Source: Phycisphaerae bacterium RAS2
Lineage (GTDB): Bacteria; Planctomycetota; Phycisphaerae; UBA1845; UTPLA1
Direction: 5' to 3'
Assembly: GCA_007753915.1 (NCBI GenBank)
Contig: CP036352.1
Span: 2,046,001 to 2,110,000, forward strand
Length of the DNA stretch: 64,000 nt
Shown in pieces: positions 25,071-32,717 of this stretch (position 1 is the stretch's first letter; each line of letters opens with the position of its first letter). The notes under the pieces were generated by a model. That model saw only the letters and a list, made by a program, of their open reading frames with translations. It did no database searches and was not told the DNA's origin. The position numbers and the translations under genes were made by a program.

Positions 25071-25105
25071 CCCGTGCGGTGCCATTGGCGCGGCACGGGT
25101 TTTTT
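25071..25105 (+). terminator. Rho-independent terminator
   Basis: Stem CCCGTGC (25071-25077) and GCACGGG (25093-25099) with a 15-base GC-rich loop, followed by six T (25100-25105). The orientation serves the plus strand, so it ends the 6S RNA transcript and any read-through from the DUF2617-like gene. The last T is also the last base of the convergent pgpA stop codon. Confidence 0.8.
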
Positions 25106-25662
25106 CATGCCAGGCCCAGCCAGCCCGGCGCCCACCGCGCTCCCGCGTGCAGAATCGCCAGCGTGTACAGCCCCGCCACCACGTCATCCAGCACCACGCC
25201 CCAGCCGCCGGGGACGTGCCGCTCGATCCAGTTCGCCGGCCAGACCTTCGCAATGTCGATTGCTCGTTCGAGAAAAAACGCCGCCACGATGAGCTGCCAC
25301 GTCACCGGCAACCCCACCAGCCCGATCAGGTAACCGGGCAATTCATCAATCACGTTTCGCTTGCTGTCCTGTTCGTTCAGGATGCGGTCCGTCGCGCCGG
25401 CGACCCAGATGGAAACGAGCGTGAACACCCCCACGAAACCCACATACGGCGCCCACGCCAGTTTCAGTACGCCAACCAGCAGCAGGTAGAGCGGAATCCC
25501 CACCACGGCGACGGCAACGGTGCCCGATGCGATCGGTACGAATCCAACGTATGCCAGGGATCCGACAAAGAGCAGCACGCGCTGCGCGGTCGTTCGCGGA
25601 GGGGAATGACCTGGCGCGTGTGTCGCGTCACGGCTGGACGGTGAAGGGAGTGATTCGCCCAT
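25105..25662 (-). CDS. pgpA: Phosphatidylglycerophosphatase A
   Basis: 185 residues from the ATG at 25662, four bases past the mtnP stop; a longer frame lies inside mtnP. Four membrane helices carry the PgpA blocks: GFVPIASGTVAVA at the N-terminus, KRNVIDELPGYLIGL (acidic, metal-binding), and RAIDIAKVWPANWIERHVPGGWGVVLDDVVAGLY at the C-terminus, whose DD pair is conserved. PgpA removes phosphate from phosphatidylglycerophosphate in the last step of phosphatidylglycerol synthesis. The conserved residues are mostly present, with small variations such as IDELPG for IDEVVG. It is translated with the upstream mtnP gene. Confidence 0.85.
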   Translation of the reverse strand: MGESLPSPSSRDATHAPGHSPPRTTAQRVLLFVGSLAYVGFVPIASGTVAVAVVGIPLYLLLVGVLKLAWAPYVGFVGVFTLVSIWVAGATDRILNEQDSKRNVIDELPGYLIGLVGLPVTWQLIVAAFFLERAIDIAKVWPANWIERHVPGGWGVVLDDVVAGLYTLAILHAGARWAPGWLGLA

Positions 25663-25666
25663 TGGG

Positions 25667-26563
25667 TTACTTGATGTACTTGCTGATGAGAATTCCCAAA
25701 CGATCGCGCGTGGCTTTGGTGACGCTCTCGCGGTGGGTCCAGATGGATGACTCCAGCGCGTTGTGGCATTCGCACGGCGGCACGTTGCGATGCGCCATCC
25801 CACCCAGCGCGGATCGGATCAGCGCGATGCATCGTGCCGTGGCCTCTTCAACGTTGTGTAATATCTCCTGGATCAACGCCGTCTTGCTGACATTCGGATC
25901 GTGCGGCCGCCAACAGTCGTAGTCGGTTGGCAACGCGATCAGGGCGTAGCACATCTCCGCCTCCCGCGCGAGCTTCGCTTCCGGCATGCACGTCATGCCG
26001 ATGAGGTCGCCGCCCCACGACCGGTGCATCCGGCTTTCGGCTACGGTCGAGAAGGCCGGCCCCTCCATGCAAACGTAGGTGCCGCCGTCGTGCACCGTGA
26101 CATCTGCGTCGCTGGCTGATTCAAGAATGGCCTTCCGAAGCCGCGGGCAAAACGGTTCGGAAAAATCGACGTGCGCCACGAGGCCCGGTTCATCGAAATA
26201 CGTCGACGCCCGGCGGCTCGTGCGATCAATGGCCTGGTCGACGACGACCAGATCGCGCGGGCGAATCTCCTCGCGCAGGCTCCCTGTTGCCCCGCTTGCA
26301 ATGACGTGCGTCACACCTACTGACTTGAGCGCGTAGATGTTCGCACGATAGGGCACGGCCGTCGGGGAAAAAACATGACCCGGTCCATGTCGCGCGAGAA
26401 AGGCGATCTCGGCGCCCTCCCACTGCCCCCGAACAATCGGACCGCTGGGTTTGCCGAATGGCGTCTCGACCTGAATCGATTCCCCGCGCACCTCGGCTTC
26501 CAATGCCTTACCCAGTCCCGTGCCGCCGATCAGGCCGATAATTGGCTTGGTCATCCCGCTCAC
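25667..26563 (-). CDS. mtnP: S-methyl-5'-thioadenosine phosphorylase family protein
   Basis: 298 residues. The PNP/MTAP fold is evident from IIGLIGGTGLGK (phosphate loop), FLARHGPGHVFSP, YRANIYALKSVGVTHVIAS, TYVCMEGPAFSTVAES and GMTCMPEAKLAREAEMCYA. Near the end ALPTDYDCWRPHD holds the Asp residues that favour 6-aminopurines, supporting an MTA rather than an inosine substrate. The enzyme splits methylthioadenosine with phosphate into adenine and methylthioribose-1-phosphate for methionine salvage. No other salvage genes are nearby. The pgpA gene starts four bases downstream. Confidence 0.85.
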   Translation of the reverse strand: MSGMTKPIIGLIGGTGLGKALEAEVRGESIQVETPFGKPSGPIVRGQWEGAEIAFLARHGPGHVFSPTAVPYRANIYALKSVGVTHVIASGATGSLREEIRPRDLVVVDQAIDRTSRRASTYFDEPGLVAHVDFSEPFCPRLRKAILESASDADVTVHDGGTYVCMEGPAFSTVAESRMHRSWGGDLIGMTCMPEAKLAREAEMCYALIALPTDYDCWRPHDPNVSKTALIQEILHNVEEATARCIALIRSALGGMAHRNVPPCECHNALESSIWTHRESVTKATRDRLGILISKYIK

Positions 26564-26725
26564 CTGAATTCAGGCATTGTGCAACTCGATCCGCCACCGC
26601 AAACAAGTCAATATCCGGGTTGCGCCGCACGGCGTCAAATCCGGCGCTTGGGCGCTGACGCCGCCATTCGATCCGGCGTAAACTAGGAAGGGGAGAACTG
26701 CGGGCAGTACAACCAGCCTGGAGCG

Positions 26726-27775
26726 GTGATGGCGCATCCACGCGAGACGTTCAATTCGCAGGAATTGGCCGTCGTGCTAAGTAATTACGATCTGGGCATC
26801 GTGCTGAACGTGACGGACTTTCCGCGCGGTTCGCATGCGGCCCCCAAGGCCGTGGTTCACACCGATCGCGGGCGATACCTGCTCAAGCGCCGGCCGCGAG
26901 CCGAGAAAGACCTGTTCCGCGTCGCTTTCTCGCATGAGTTGCAGGCCTACCTGGCGAGCAAGAACTTTCCCCTGCCGCACCTGATCGGCACGCGCAAAGA
27001 CAACGTGTCGATGCTCAAGGTCGGCGAGTCCATTTACGAGGTGTTCGAATTCATCGAAGGCGGCCCGTACGACGGGCAGCATGGCTCGACGTACGAAGCG
27101 GGCAAGATCCTCGGCCTCTATCACAAATTGGTGCACGAATTCGAATCGCAATACGAGCCGCCGCGCGGTCACTATCACGATGCGAAGACGGTCTACGACG
27201 CGTTCAGCCGAGTCGAGGAGATCGTGATGAAGTCGCCCTCGGCGAAGGGCCGCGGGCTGGAGGTCACGCGCACGATCCTGGAATTGAGTCAGGCTTATGC
27301 TTCGGCCGCGCAGTTCGTGAATGACCTGGGTTTGAATCAGTGGGAATTGCAGATTGTTCACTCCGACTGGCATCCAGGGAACATGATTTTTCGCGATGGG
27401 CATGTCGTCGCCGTGATTGACTACGACGCGGCGCGGATTCGACCGCGCGTCACGGACGTTGCCAATGGCTGCCTGCAATTCTCACTCATTACCGGCGGCC
27501 GGGACCTGACGACTTGGGTGGAGCGTGCGGACGACGAGCGTGCACGGCGATTTCTTGCGGGGTACGACGAAATCAACGTCCTTTCACAGGCCGAATTGAA
27601 AGCCACGCCCTATCTCATGCAGGAAGCCCTGATTGCGCAGGCGATCCCGCCGATCTTGAAGACCGGGACGTTTGCCGGGCTGGATGCCTTTGCATTCCTC
27701 GCCGTGATGTTGCGCAAGGTGCGATGGCTTCGCGCCCATGCGGATCGAATCGCGCTCGATCCATCCGCGGCTTAG
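26726..27775 (+). CDS. APH-family kinase-like phosphotransferase (CotS / homoserine kinase II-like)
   Basis: 349 residues from a GTG, with an ATG as the next codon and GGAG just upstream; either may be used. The protein-kinase-like fold includes RYLLKRRPRAE (ATP Lys), YEVFEFIEGGPY (hinge), QIVHSDWHPGNMIFRD (Brenner catalytic loop, Asp in HSDWH) and VAVIDYDAARI (metal Asp). Similar proteins phosphorylate small molecules such as homoserine, choline or aminoglycosides, or act in spore-coat-like processes. The substrate cannot be inferred from the neighbours (mtnP divergent, moaX downstream). It is not an obvious antibiotic-resistance gene. Confidence 0.7.
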   Translation: MMAHPRETFNSQELAVVLSNYDLGIVLNVTDFPRGSHAAPKAVVHTDRGRYLLKRRPRAEKDLFRVAFSHELQAYLASKNFPLPHLIGTRKDNVSMLKVGESIYEVFEFIEGGPYDGQHGSTYEAGKILGLYHKLVHEFESQYEPPRGHYHDAKTVYDAFSRVEEIVMKSPSAKGRGLEVTRTILELSQAYASAAQFVNDLGLNQWELQIVHSDWHPGNMIFRDGHVVAVIDYDAARIRPRVTDVANGCLQFSLITGGRDLTTWVERADDERARRFLAGYDEINVLSQAELKATPYLMQEALIAQAIPPILKTGTFAGLDAFAFLAVMLRKVRWLRAHADRIALDPSAA

Positions 27776-27841
27776 CGATCGCGCGACATGCGGGGCAATC
27801 TGATGCTGGACGCAGCGCGCCGTGCATGGTAAACAACCTGC

Positions 27842-28513
27842 ATGGCAACCGTTACCGTTCGATTCTTCGGACCAGCTCGCTCTCTGACCGACAAAGACGC
27901 TGACTCCATCGAACTGGCGGTCGGAGACACCGTGGGCTCGCTCGCCGGCAAGCTCGCGGTCAAGTTCCCTCGTCTCGGGCAGGCGGTTGGGCTGCGCCTC
28001 GCGGTGAATCGTCAATATGTTGCAATGGACCATCTCCTGCAGGACGGCGATGAGATCGCTGTGATTCCGCCCGTTTCAGGGGGCGCGCCGATTGAACCAG
28101 TGAGACTGATTCACGGCCCGCTGGACATCGCGGCGATCCTTCCGGAGCAAACGCCGCATGGCGCCGGCGCGGCCTGCCAGTTCGTCGGTACCGTGCGGCC
28201 AGAAAACGGCGATGGGAAAACGCTCGAAGCGCTTGACTATTCTGCCTACGAAGAAATGGCCCTCGAACAGATGAGAGCCGTTCGCCAGCGTGCGATAGCG
28301 AAGTTCGACCTGATCGACGCGGTGATTGTTCACCGGCTTGGTCGCGTCGATCTTGGTGAAGCATCAATCCTTGTGGCGACATGGTCGGGGCATCGCGCCG
28401 AGTCCTTCGAGAGCTGCCGCTGGATTGTCGATGCGGTGAAAGTGGATGTTCCCATCTGGAAAAAGGACATCTGGGCCGACGGGTCGACCTCGTGGGTGGA
28501 GCCGCAGGCATGA
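27842..28513 (+). CDS. moaX: Fused molybdopterin synthase (MoaD-MoaE, MoaX type)
   Basis: 223 residues. Residues 1-81 are a ubiquitin-like MoaD domain ending in IPPVSGG (Gly80-Gly81), the glycine pair that carries the thiocarboxylate. Residues about 86-223 are MoaE, with AACQFVGTVR, ALDYSAYEEMA and the active-site lysines in VPIWKKDIWADGSTSW. The synthase inserts two sulfurs into cyclic pyranopterin monophosphate to make molybdopterin. In the fusion Gly81 is followed by Ala-Pro instead of being the C-terminus, so activation should need cleavage there, as is known for mycobacterial MoaX. The stop overlaps the next start (ATGA). Confidence 0.9.
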   Translation: MATVTVRFFGPARSLTDKDADSIELAVGDTVGSLAGKLAVKFPRLGQAVGLRLAVNRQYVAMDHLLQDGDEIAVIPPVSGGAPIEPVRLIHGPLDIAAILPEQTPHGAGAACQFVGTVRPENGDGKTLEALDYSAYEEMALEQMRAVRQRAIAKFDLIDAVIVHRLGRVDLGEASILVATWSGHRAESFESCRWIVDAVKVDVPIWKKDIWADGSTSWVEPQA

Positions 28514-29010
28514 CCAAGTGGTTTCAGGCATTGGCGTGCGCGGCTGCGGGGACCTGGCTCGGTGGCATGATTTTGATCGCCATCGTGGCGCAGACGACCT
28601 TCTCGGTGATGCGCACGACGGGCGTCTCGCAGCCCAATGCGATCGCCGGTCGCGTGATGGCGAGCAATTTCAAGCGCTTCGACAAGGTGCAAATTGTGTG
28701 TGCCGTACCGGTCGTCGCTTGGGCCATGGCTCGTGTGATGAGTCGAACCCGGCGGCGGCGCGACTGGATTCGCGCCGGGCTGGCGGCAATAGCCTGCGCC
28801 ATTCTCGCGTACAACGCCGGCGTGATGACGCCGCGAATTGAGTCCATGCAGGGCGACGTTGCCGGCGCCGATGCGGACGCAAAGGTCAAAGCGGCGTTCG
28901 ATTCCTACCACGCGACGGCCGTCCGGCTGGCGCAGGCGAACCTGGTGATCGTGCTCGCGCTGGCGCTTGAAATCGCCGCGTACCGAGGTGGGAAGGAACT
29001 CCAGGCATGA
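28510..29010 (+). CDS. DUF4149-like four-helix membrane protein
   Basis: 166 residues from the ATG that overlaps the moaX stop (ATGA); longer frames lie inside moaX. Four membrane helices are visible: about 5-27, 61-78, 88-106 and 139-158. The opening TWLGGMILIAIVAQTTF with its Gly-Gly and the soluble loop before helix four resemble DUF4149/TMEM205-like proteins. No enzymatic motif is seen. It is coupled on both sides, to moaX and to nth, so the three genes form one transcript without an obvious shared pathway. Confidence 0.6.
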   Translation: MTKWFQALACAAAGTWLGGMILIAIVAQTTFSVMRTTGVSQPNAIAGRVMASNFKRFDKVQIVCAVPVVAWAMARVMSRTRRRRDWIRAGLAAIACAILAYNAGVMTPRIESMQGDVAGADADAKVKAAFDSYHATAVRLAQANLVIVLALALEIAAYRGGKELQA

Positions 29011-29810
29011 AATCGCACAAGAACAAGGAATCGCCGAAGGCACGATTGAAGCGAGCCGCGGAGATTACGCGCCGTTTGAACAAGTTGTACCCCCAGGCGG
29101 ACTGCGCGCTTGAGCACGATAGCGCGCTGAAGCTCCTGATCGCGACGATTCTCTCCGCGCAGTGCACCGACGAGCGCGTCAACATGGTCACGCCTGTGCT
29201 GTTCGCGCGCTATCCGACCGCTCGAGACCTTGCCGCCGCGAATCAGGCCGAAGTCGAGGCGATCATTCGTTCGACCGGGTTCTTCCGCAACAAGGCGAAG
29301 AACCTCATCGGGGCGGCTCGCGTGATCTGTGAGCGATTCGGAGGGGAAGTCCCGGCGACGATGGAGGAACTGCTCCTGCTGCCGGGCGTCGCGAGAAAAA
29401 CGGCGAATGTTGTTCTCGGCACCTGGTTCAAGCAGAACGAGGGCGTCGTCGTCGATACGCACATCGGCCGCCTGGCCCACCGGCTGGGCCTCTCGTGGCG
29501 TTCGCGCGATGACAAGGACGCCGTCAAGATCGAGCAGGACTTGATGGAGGTTCTGCCGCGTGAGAAATGGACATTTGTCGGCCATGCCCTGATCTGGCAC
29601 GGTCGCAAGGTGTGCCCCGCGCGCAAGCCGGCCTGCGACCAATGCACCCTTGCGGATGTCTGCCCGTCGGCGCATTCGTTCGGCAGCAGCCAGCCCTCGC
29701 GCACCGATCCCCCGCGCCGAATAAAGGCTGCATCCAGGCGCGGCGCCAAGCCTAAGCCGAAGCCGGCGCGTACCAGTGGTAGAGCATCAGGTAAACGAGC
29801 ACGCCGGTAA
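29007..29810 (+). CDS. nth: Endonuclease III
   Basis: 267 residues. The HhH-GPD core is intact: LLIATILSAQCTDERVN, ELLLLPGVARKTANVVLG (hairpin plus catalytic Lys), VVVDTHIGRLAHRLGL (catalytic Asp) and VCPARKPACDQCTLADVC, a C-x6-C-x2-C-x5-C [4Fe-4S] loop. The enzyme excises oxidised pyrimidines and nicks abasic sites. A basic tail of about 45 residues (RRIKAASRRGAKPKPKPART) extends beyond the usual roughly 211-residue protein. The ATG overlaps the previous stop (ATGA). The last 59 bases overlap the convergent DUF420 gene. Confidence 0.93.
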   Translation: MKSHKNKESPKARLKRAAEITRRLNKLYPQADCALEHDSALKLLIATILSAQCTDERVNMVTPVLFARYPTARDLAAANQAEVEAIIRSTGFFRNKAKNLIGAARVICERFGGEVPATMEELLLLPGVARKTANVVLGTWFKQNEGVVVDTHIGRLAHRLGLSWRSRDDKDAVKIEQDLMEVLPREKWTFVGHALIWHGRKVCPARKPACDQCTLADVCPSAHSFGSSQPSRTDPPRRIKAASRRGAKPKPKPARTSGRASGKRARR

Positions 29811-30201
29811 TCGACACATACAGCCAGATCGGAAACGTCCATCGCGCGATGCGACGATGCCGCTCGACCTCTCCGCGCAAGCCGCGTCGAAGCGTGATGA
29901 TCGCCAGAACAGGCACGGCTGCCGCCAGCACCACATGCGAAATGAGCATTCCGTAATAAACCGTCGCGGCCGCGCCCTGTCCCGCGAACTTCGTATGGCC
30001 AACGCCTTCCTTCGCCTGCCGGGCCGTGTGGTAGGTCAGGTAACACGCGAGAAAGAGCACGCTCGCGCAGAACGTCGCGATCATGCAGGCGCGATGAGCG
30101 GCGATTCGCTTGCGGCGAATGAATACAAACCCGGTAATCAGCAGAACCGTCGCGAGGGCGTTCAGCGACGCATTGACATGCGGCAAGACGTGGATGCTCA
30201 C
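29752..30201 (-). CDS. DUF420 membrane protein of the cytochrome oxidase cluster
   Basis: 149 residues with four membrane helices. Conserved-looking features are HVNASLNALATVLLITGF and FIRRKRIAAHRACMIATF near the start, a central TYHTARQAKEGVGHTKF, and the C-terminal WTFPIWLYVSITGVLVYLMLY. This matches DUF420, often found beside SCO and haem-copper oxidase genes and thought to act in oxidase assembly or haem/copper handling. The ATG overlaps the SCO stop (ATGA). It is the last gene of the respiratory block and overlaps the end of nth on the other strand. Confidence 0.8.
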   Translation of the reverse strand: MSIHVLPHVNASLNALATVLLITGFVFIRRKRIAAHRACMIATFCASVLFLACYLTYHTARQAKEGVGHTKFAGQGAAATVYYGMLISHVVLAAAVPVLAIITLRRGLRGEVERHRRIARWTFPIWLYVSITGVLVYLMLYHWYAPASA

Positions 30202-30959
30202 CGGCCCCCCTCGCGAATCAGCGATTGGATGTCGGCCAACAGGCGATTTAGTTCGTCCTTCGGCATCCCCGCATCCGGATCAACGTGCAGGAGGACTTCC
30301 TCCTCTTCGGCCGACAGCGCCCGGTAGTAGCCCCGGATGCGACCGGCGCGGTCGACCAGCACGAATCGCGACGAGTGCAAGGGTCCTTCGGCCGGCGTGC
30401 CATCTTCGACGGCCAGCTTGAAGCCGTCCAGCGCGAGGCTGCGGATGGCCTTTTCGTCACCCGTGAGGAACTGCCACCGAGTCGGCGAGGCGCTGTATTT
30501 GGCGGCGTAATCTCGCAGAACGGCCGGCGTGTCTCGCTTTGGATCGACGCTAATCGAAACGCATACCACCTTCTCCATGCGATCGCGCAGGAGGATGTCC
30601 TGCAACTGGCGCATCCGATGGGTCATGATGGGGCACGGCCCGCCGCAATAGGTGAAGACAAAGTCGGCGACCCAGACCTTGCCGCGGAGGTCTTTCAACG
30701 CGAGGGATTGGCCGCTGCGCTCGGTCAAGGTGAAATCGGGCAACTCCGACATGACCGGCAGGCGCGACGGTTCGCCCAGCGACAGACCCATGCCGCGTCG
30801 GGCACGATCCACGCGCGTGAACTGGAGATACGCCACGGCGCCGACACCCAGCAACGAAACCGCCATCAGCAGCCAGAACCGACGCGTCGGAGGCGAATCG
30901 TGCACGGAATGTGTCGCAGGGGGTGTCGTCGTTTCAGTGCTCATGGCTGAATGGCTCAT
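30198..30959 (-). CDS. SCO1/SenC-family copper chaperone
   Basis: 253 residues from the ATG that overlaps the ABC permease stop (ATGA). A membrane anchor (about residues 28-47, FWLLMAVSLLGVGAVAYLQF) is followed by a thioredoxin-like domain. The copper-binding CxxxC is VFTYCGGPCPIM (Cys105, Cys109) and the conserved His is in LHSSRFVLVD (His195). SISVDPKRDTPAVL is also typical. SCO proteins deliver or reduce copper for the CuA site of oxidase subunit II, which is encoded in the same block. Confidence 0.9.
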   Translation of the reverse strand: MSHSAMSTETTTPPATHSVHDSPPTRRFWLLMAVSLLGVGAVAYLQFTRVDRARRGMGLSLGEPSRLPVMSELPDFTLTERSGQSLALKDLRGKVWVADFVFTYCGGPCPIMTHRMRQLQDILLRDRMEKVVCVSISVDPKRDTPAVLRDYAAKYSASPTRWQFLTGDEKAIRSLALDGFKLAVEDGTPAEGPLHSSRFVLVDRAGRIRGYYRALSAEEEEVLLHVDPDAGMPKDELNRLLADIQSLIREGGR

Positions 30960-31777
30960 CAATTCACGGCTGCCGCCGCATCGCGGGACACGGCGCGCGT
31001 GAACAGGAGAAATATGATAGCGGCAAACCCGACGCATATCCCTATGGACAAGCCGACTCCTCCCGGCGGCGCGGTGTGCGGCGTGTCGCTGCCGAAATAG
31101 AGGCTCGCACGAAGCAACGCGACGCAATAGCTCAATGGGTTCGCCGCCATCGCGGCGCGCAGCCAGGTCGCGGACCCGCCCGCGGGAAAGAATCCGCCCG
31201 ACAGGACAAGCATCGGCATCAGCAGCAGATTCATGACGGCGTGAAAGCCTTGCGTGGATTCCATGCGCCAGGCCAGCCACGCCCCGAAACTGGTCAGCGC
31301 GAAGGCCGTAAGCGTCAGCGCCGCAAGCGTCGCAGCGATGCGCGGCAGGTCGAGCGCGATTCCAGCTGTGGGCGCCAGCGCGAGAAACAGAGCGGCCTGC
31401 CCCACTGCCAGCGTGACACCGCCACAAACCTTGCCCAGCGCTATGGCGTGCCGGGGCGAGGGCGACACGATCACCCCCTGCATGAACCCCGCATGGCGAT
31501 CCTCGATGATGGAAAACGTTGAGAAAATCGCCGTGAACATAAGGATTGTCAGCAAGGCCGCCGGAAACGAAAACTCCAGATACGTCATCGAATCGACGCC
31601 CGGGACGGAAAGGCTTCGACCCAGCCCTGCGCCAAGAATGATCCAGAAGACCAGCGGCGTGCCCAGCGCGCCGATCACGCGGCTGCGCTGGCGAAGAAAG
31701 CGAACCACTTCGCGGCGCCACAGCGCGGTCCATGCGAGGCCGAACGCCCCTTCGCGCGTCGTTGCCGACTTACCCAT
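30959..31777 (-). CDS. ABC-2 type transporter permease
   Basis: 272 residues from the ATG at 31777, which overlaps the ATPase gene by eight bases. Six membrane helices are visible. The sequence has ABC-2 features such as FPAALLTILMFTAIFSTFSIIEDRHAGFMQGV and the later MNLLLMPMLVLSGGFFP. Its partner ATPase is encoded immediately upstream. The pair sits between ctaB and the SCO gene. A role in oxidase biogenesis, for instance export of copper, haem or an assembly factor, is suggested only by position. Confidence 0.82.
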   Translation of the reverse strand: MGKSATTREGAFGLAWTALWRREVVRFLRQRSRVIGALGTPLVFWIILGAGLGRSLSVPGVDSMTYLEFSFPAALLTILMFTAIFSTFSIIEDRHAGFMQGVIVSPSPRHAIALGKVCGGVTLAVGQAALFLALAPTAGIALDLPRIAATLAALTLTAFALTSFGAWLAWRMESTQGFHAVMNLLLMPMLVLSGGFFPAGGSATWLRAAMAANPLSYCVALLRASLYFGSDTPHTAPPGGVGLSIGICVGFAAIIFLLFTRAVSRDAAAAVN

Positions 31778-32717
31778 CGGACCGCTCCTGCAACGCGCCG
31801 TCGTCGTTGAACAATCGTCCGGTTTCGTGAATGAACACATCCTCCAGGGTCGCCGGGCCAAGCGTGATCGACCGCGCGCTGGTGCCGCAGACTCGCGCGA
31901 TTGCGTCGAGCGCAGGCATCCCGTCGGCGATCTCGATCCGCAGGCGCGGCCCCACCAGCGCTGACTCAATCTTGAGCTGGTCACGCAGCCGGCTCGCCGT
32001 GTGCGTCGCGTCGTCGGTTTCGATGGTGATGCATGCGCGGCCGACGCGCTGCTTTAACTCGAGTGGCGTCCCCAACGCAACGACCCGCCCGCGGTCGAGG
32101 ATCACAAGACGGCCGCATCGGTCCGCTTCGTCGAGATGATGCGTGGTCAGCAGAACAGTGGTGCCCTGTTCGCACACGCGACCGAGGTAGGGCCACAGCT
32201 CACGCCGGGCTGATGGATCCAAGCCCGTACTCGGTTCGTCGAGCAATAAGACGGCCGGTGCATGCAGCAGGCATTTTGCGATTTCCACCCGTCGGCGAAG
32301 TCCGCCCGAGAGCGATTTCACCCGTTCGTCGGCCCGATCGCGAACGCCGACCCATTCCAGGCACTCGTCGATGCGCGCCGCCAGCGCCGATCCACTCATC
32401 CCGTATAGGTTGCCCGCGCAACGGAGGTTCTCACGACCCGTCAGATGCAAATCGAGACTGGGCGACTGAAATACCACGCCGATTCGCCTGCGAACAAGGG
32501 CTTGCTCGGTTGAAACATCGTGGCCGCAAACCAGCGCCCGGCCGCCACGAGGCGGAAGCAGCGTCGAAAGAATGCGAAAGAGGGTGCTCTTGCCGCTGCC
32601 GTTCGGGCCAAGCAGACCGAAGCACTCGCCGGGTTGAACGGTCAGCGAAGCGCCGGCCAGCGCCTCGCGCTCGCCGTATCGAAAGGAGAGGTCTTCAAGC
32701 TGGACAGCCGGAGTCAC
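31770..32717 (-). CDS. ABC transporter ATP-binding protein
   Basis: 315 residues from a GTG overlapping the ctaB stop (GTGA). All ABC ATPase signatures are present: Walker A GLLGPNGSGKST, Q-loop VFQSPSLDLHLTGRENL, signature SLSGGLRRRVEIAK, Walker B VLLLDEPSTGLDP and switch TTHHLDEAD. The C-terminal 80 residues are the regulatory tail typical of drug/lipid-type ABC-2 ATPases (DrrA/NodI/CcmA-like). It is coupled to its permease downstream and to haem O synthase upstream. Confidence 0.9.
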   Translation of the reverse strand: MTPAVQLEDLSFRYGEREALAGASLTVQPGECFGLLGPNGSGKSTLFRILSTLLPPRGGRALVCGHDVSTEQALVRRRIGVVFQSPSLDLHLTGRENLRCAGNLYGMSGSALAARIDECLEWVGVRDRADERVKSLSGGLRRRVEIAKCLLHAPAVLLLDEPSTGLDPSARRELWPYLGRVCEQGTTVLLTTHHLDEADRCGRLVILDRGRVVALGTPLELKQRVGRACITIETDDATHTASRLRDQLKIESALVGPRLRIEIADGMPALDAIARVCGTSARSITLGPATLEDVFIHETGRLFNDDGALQERSDG

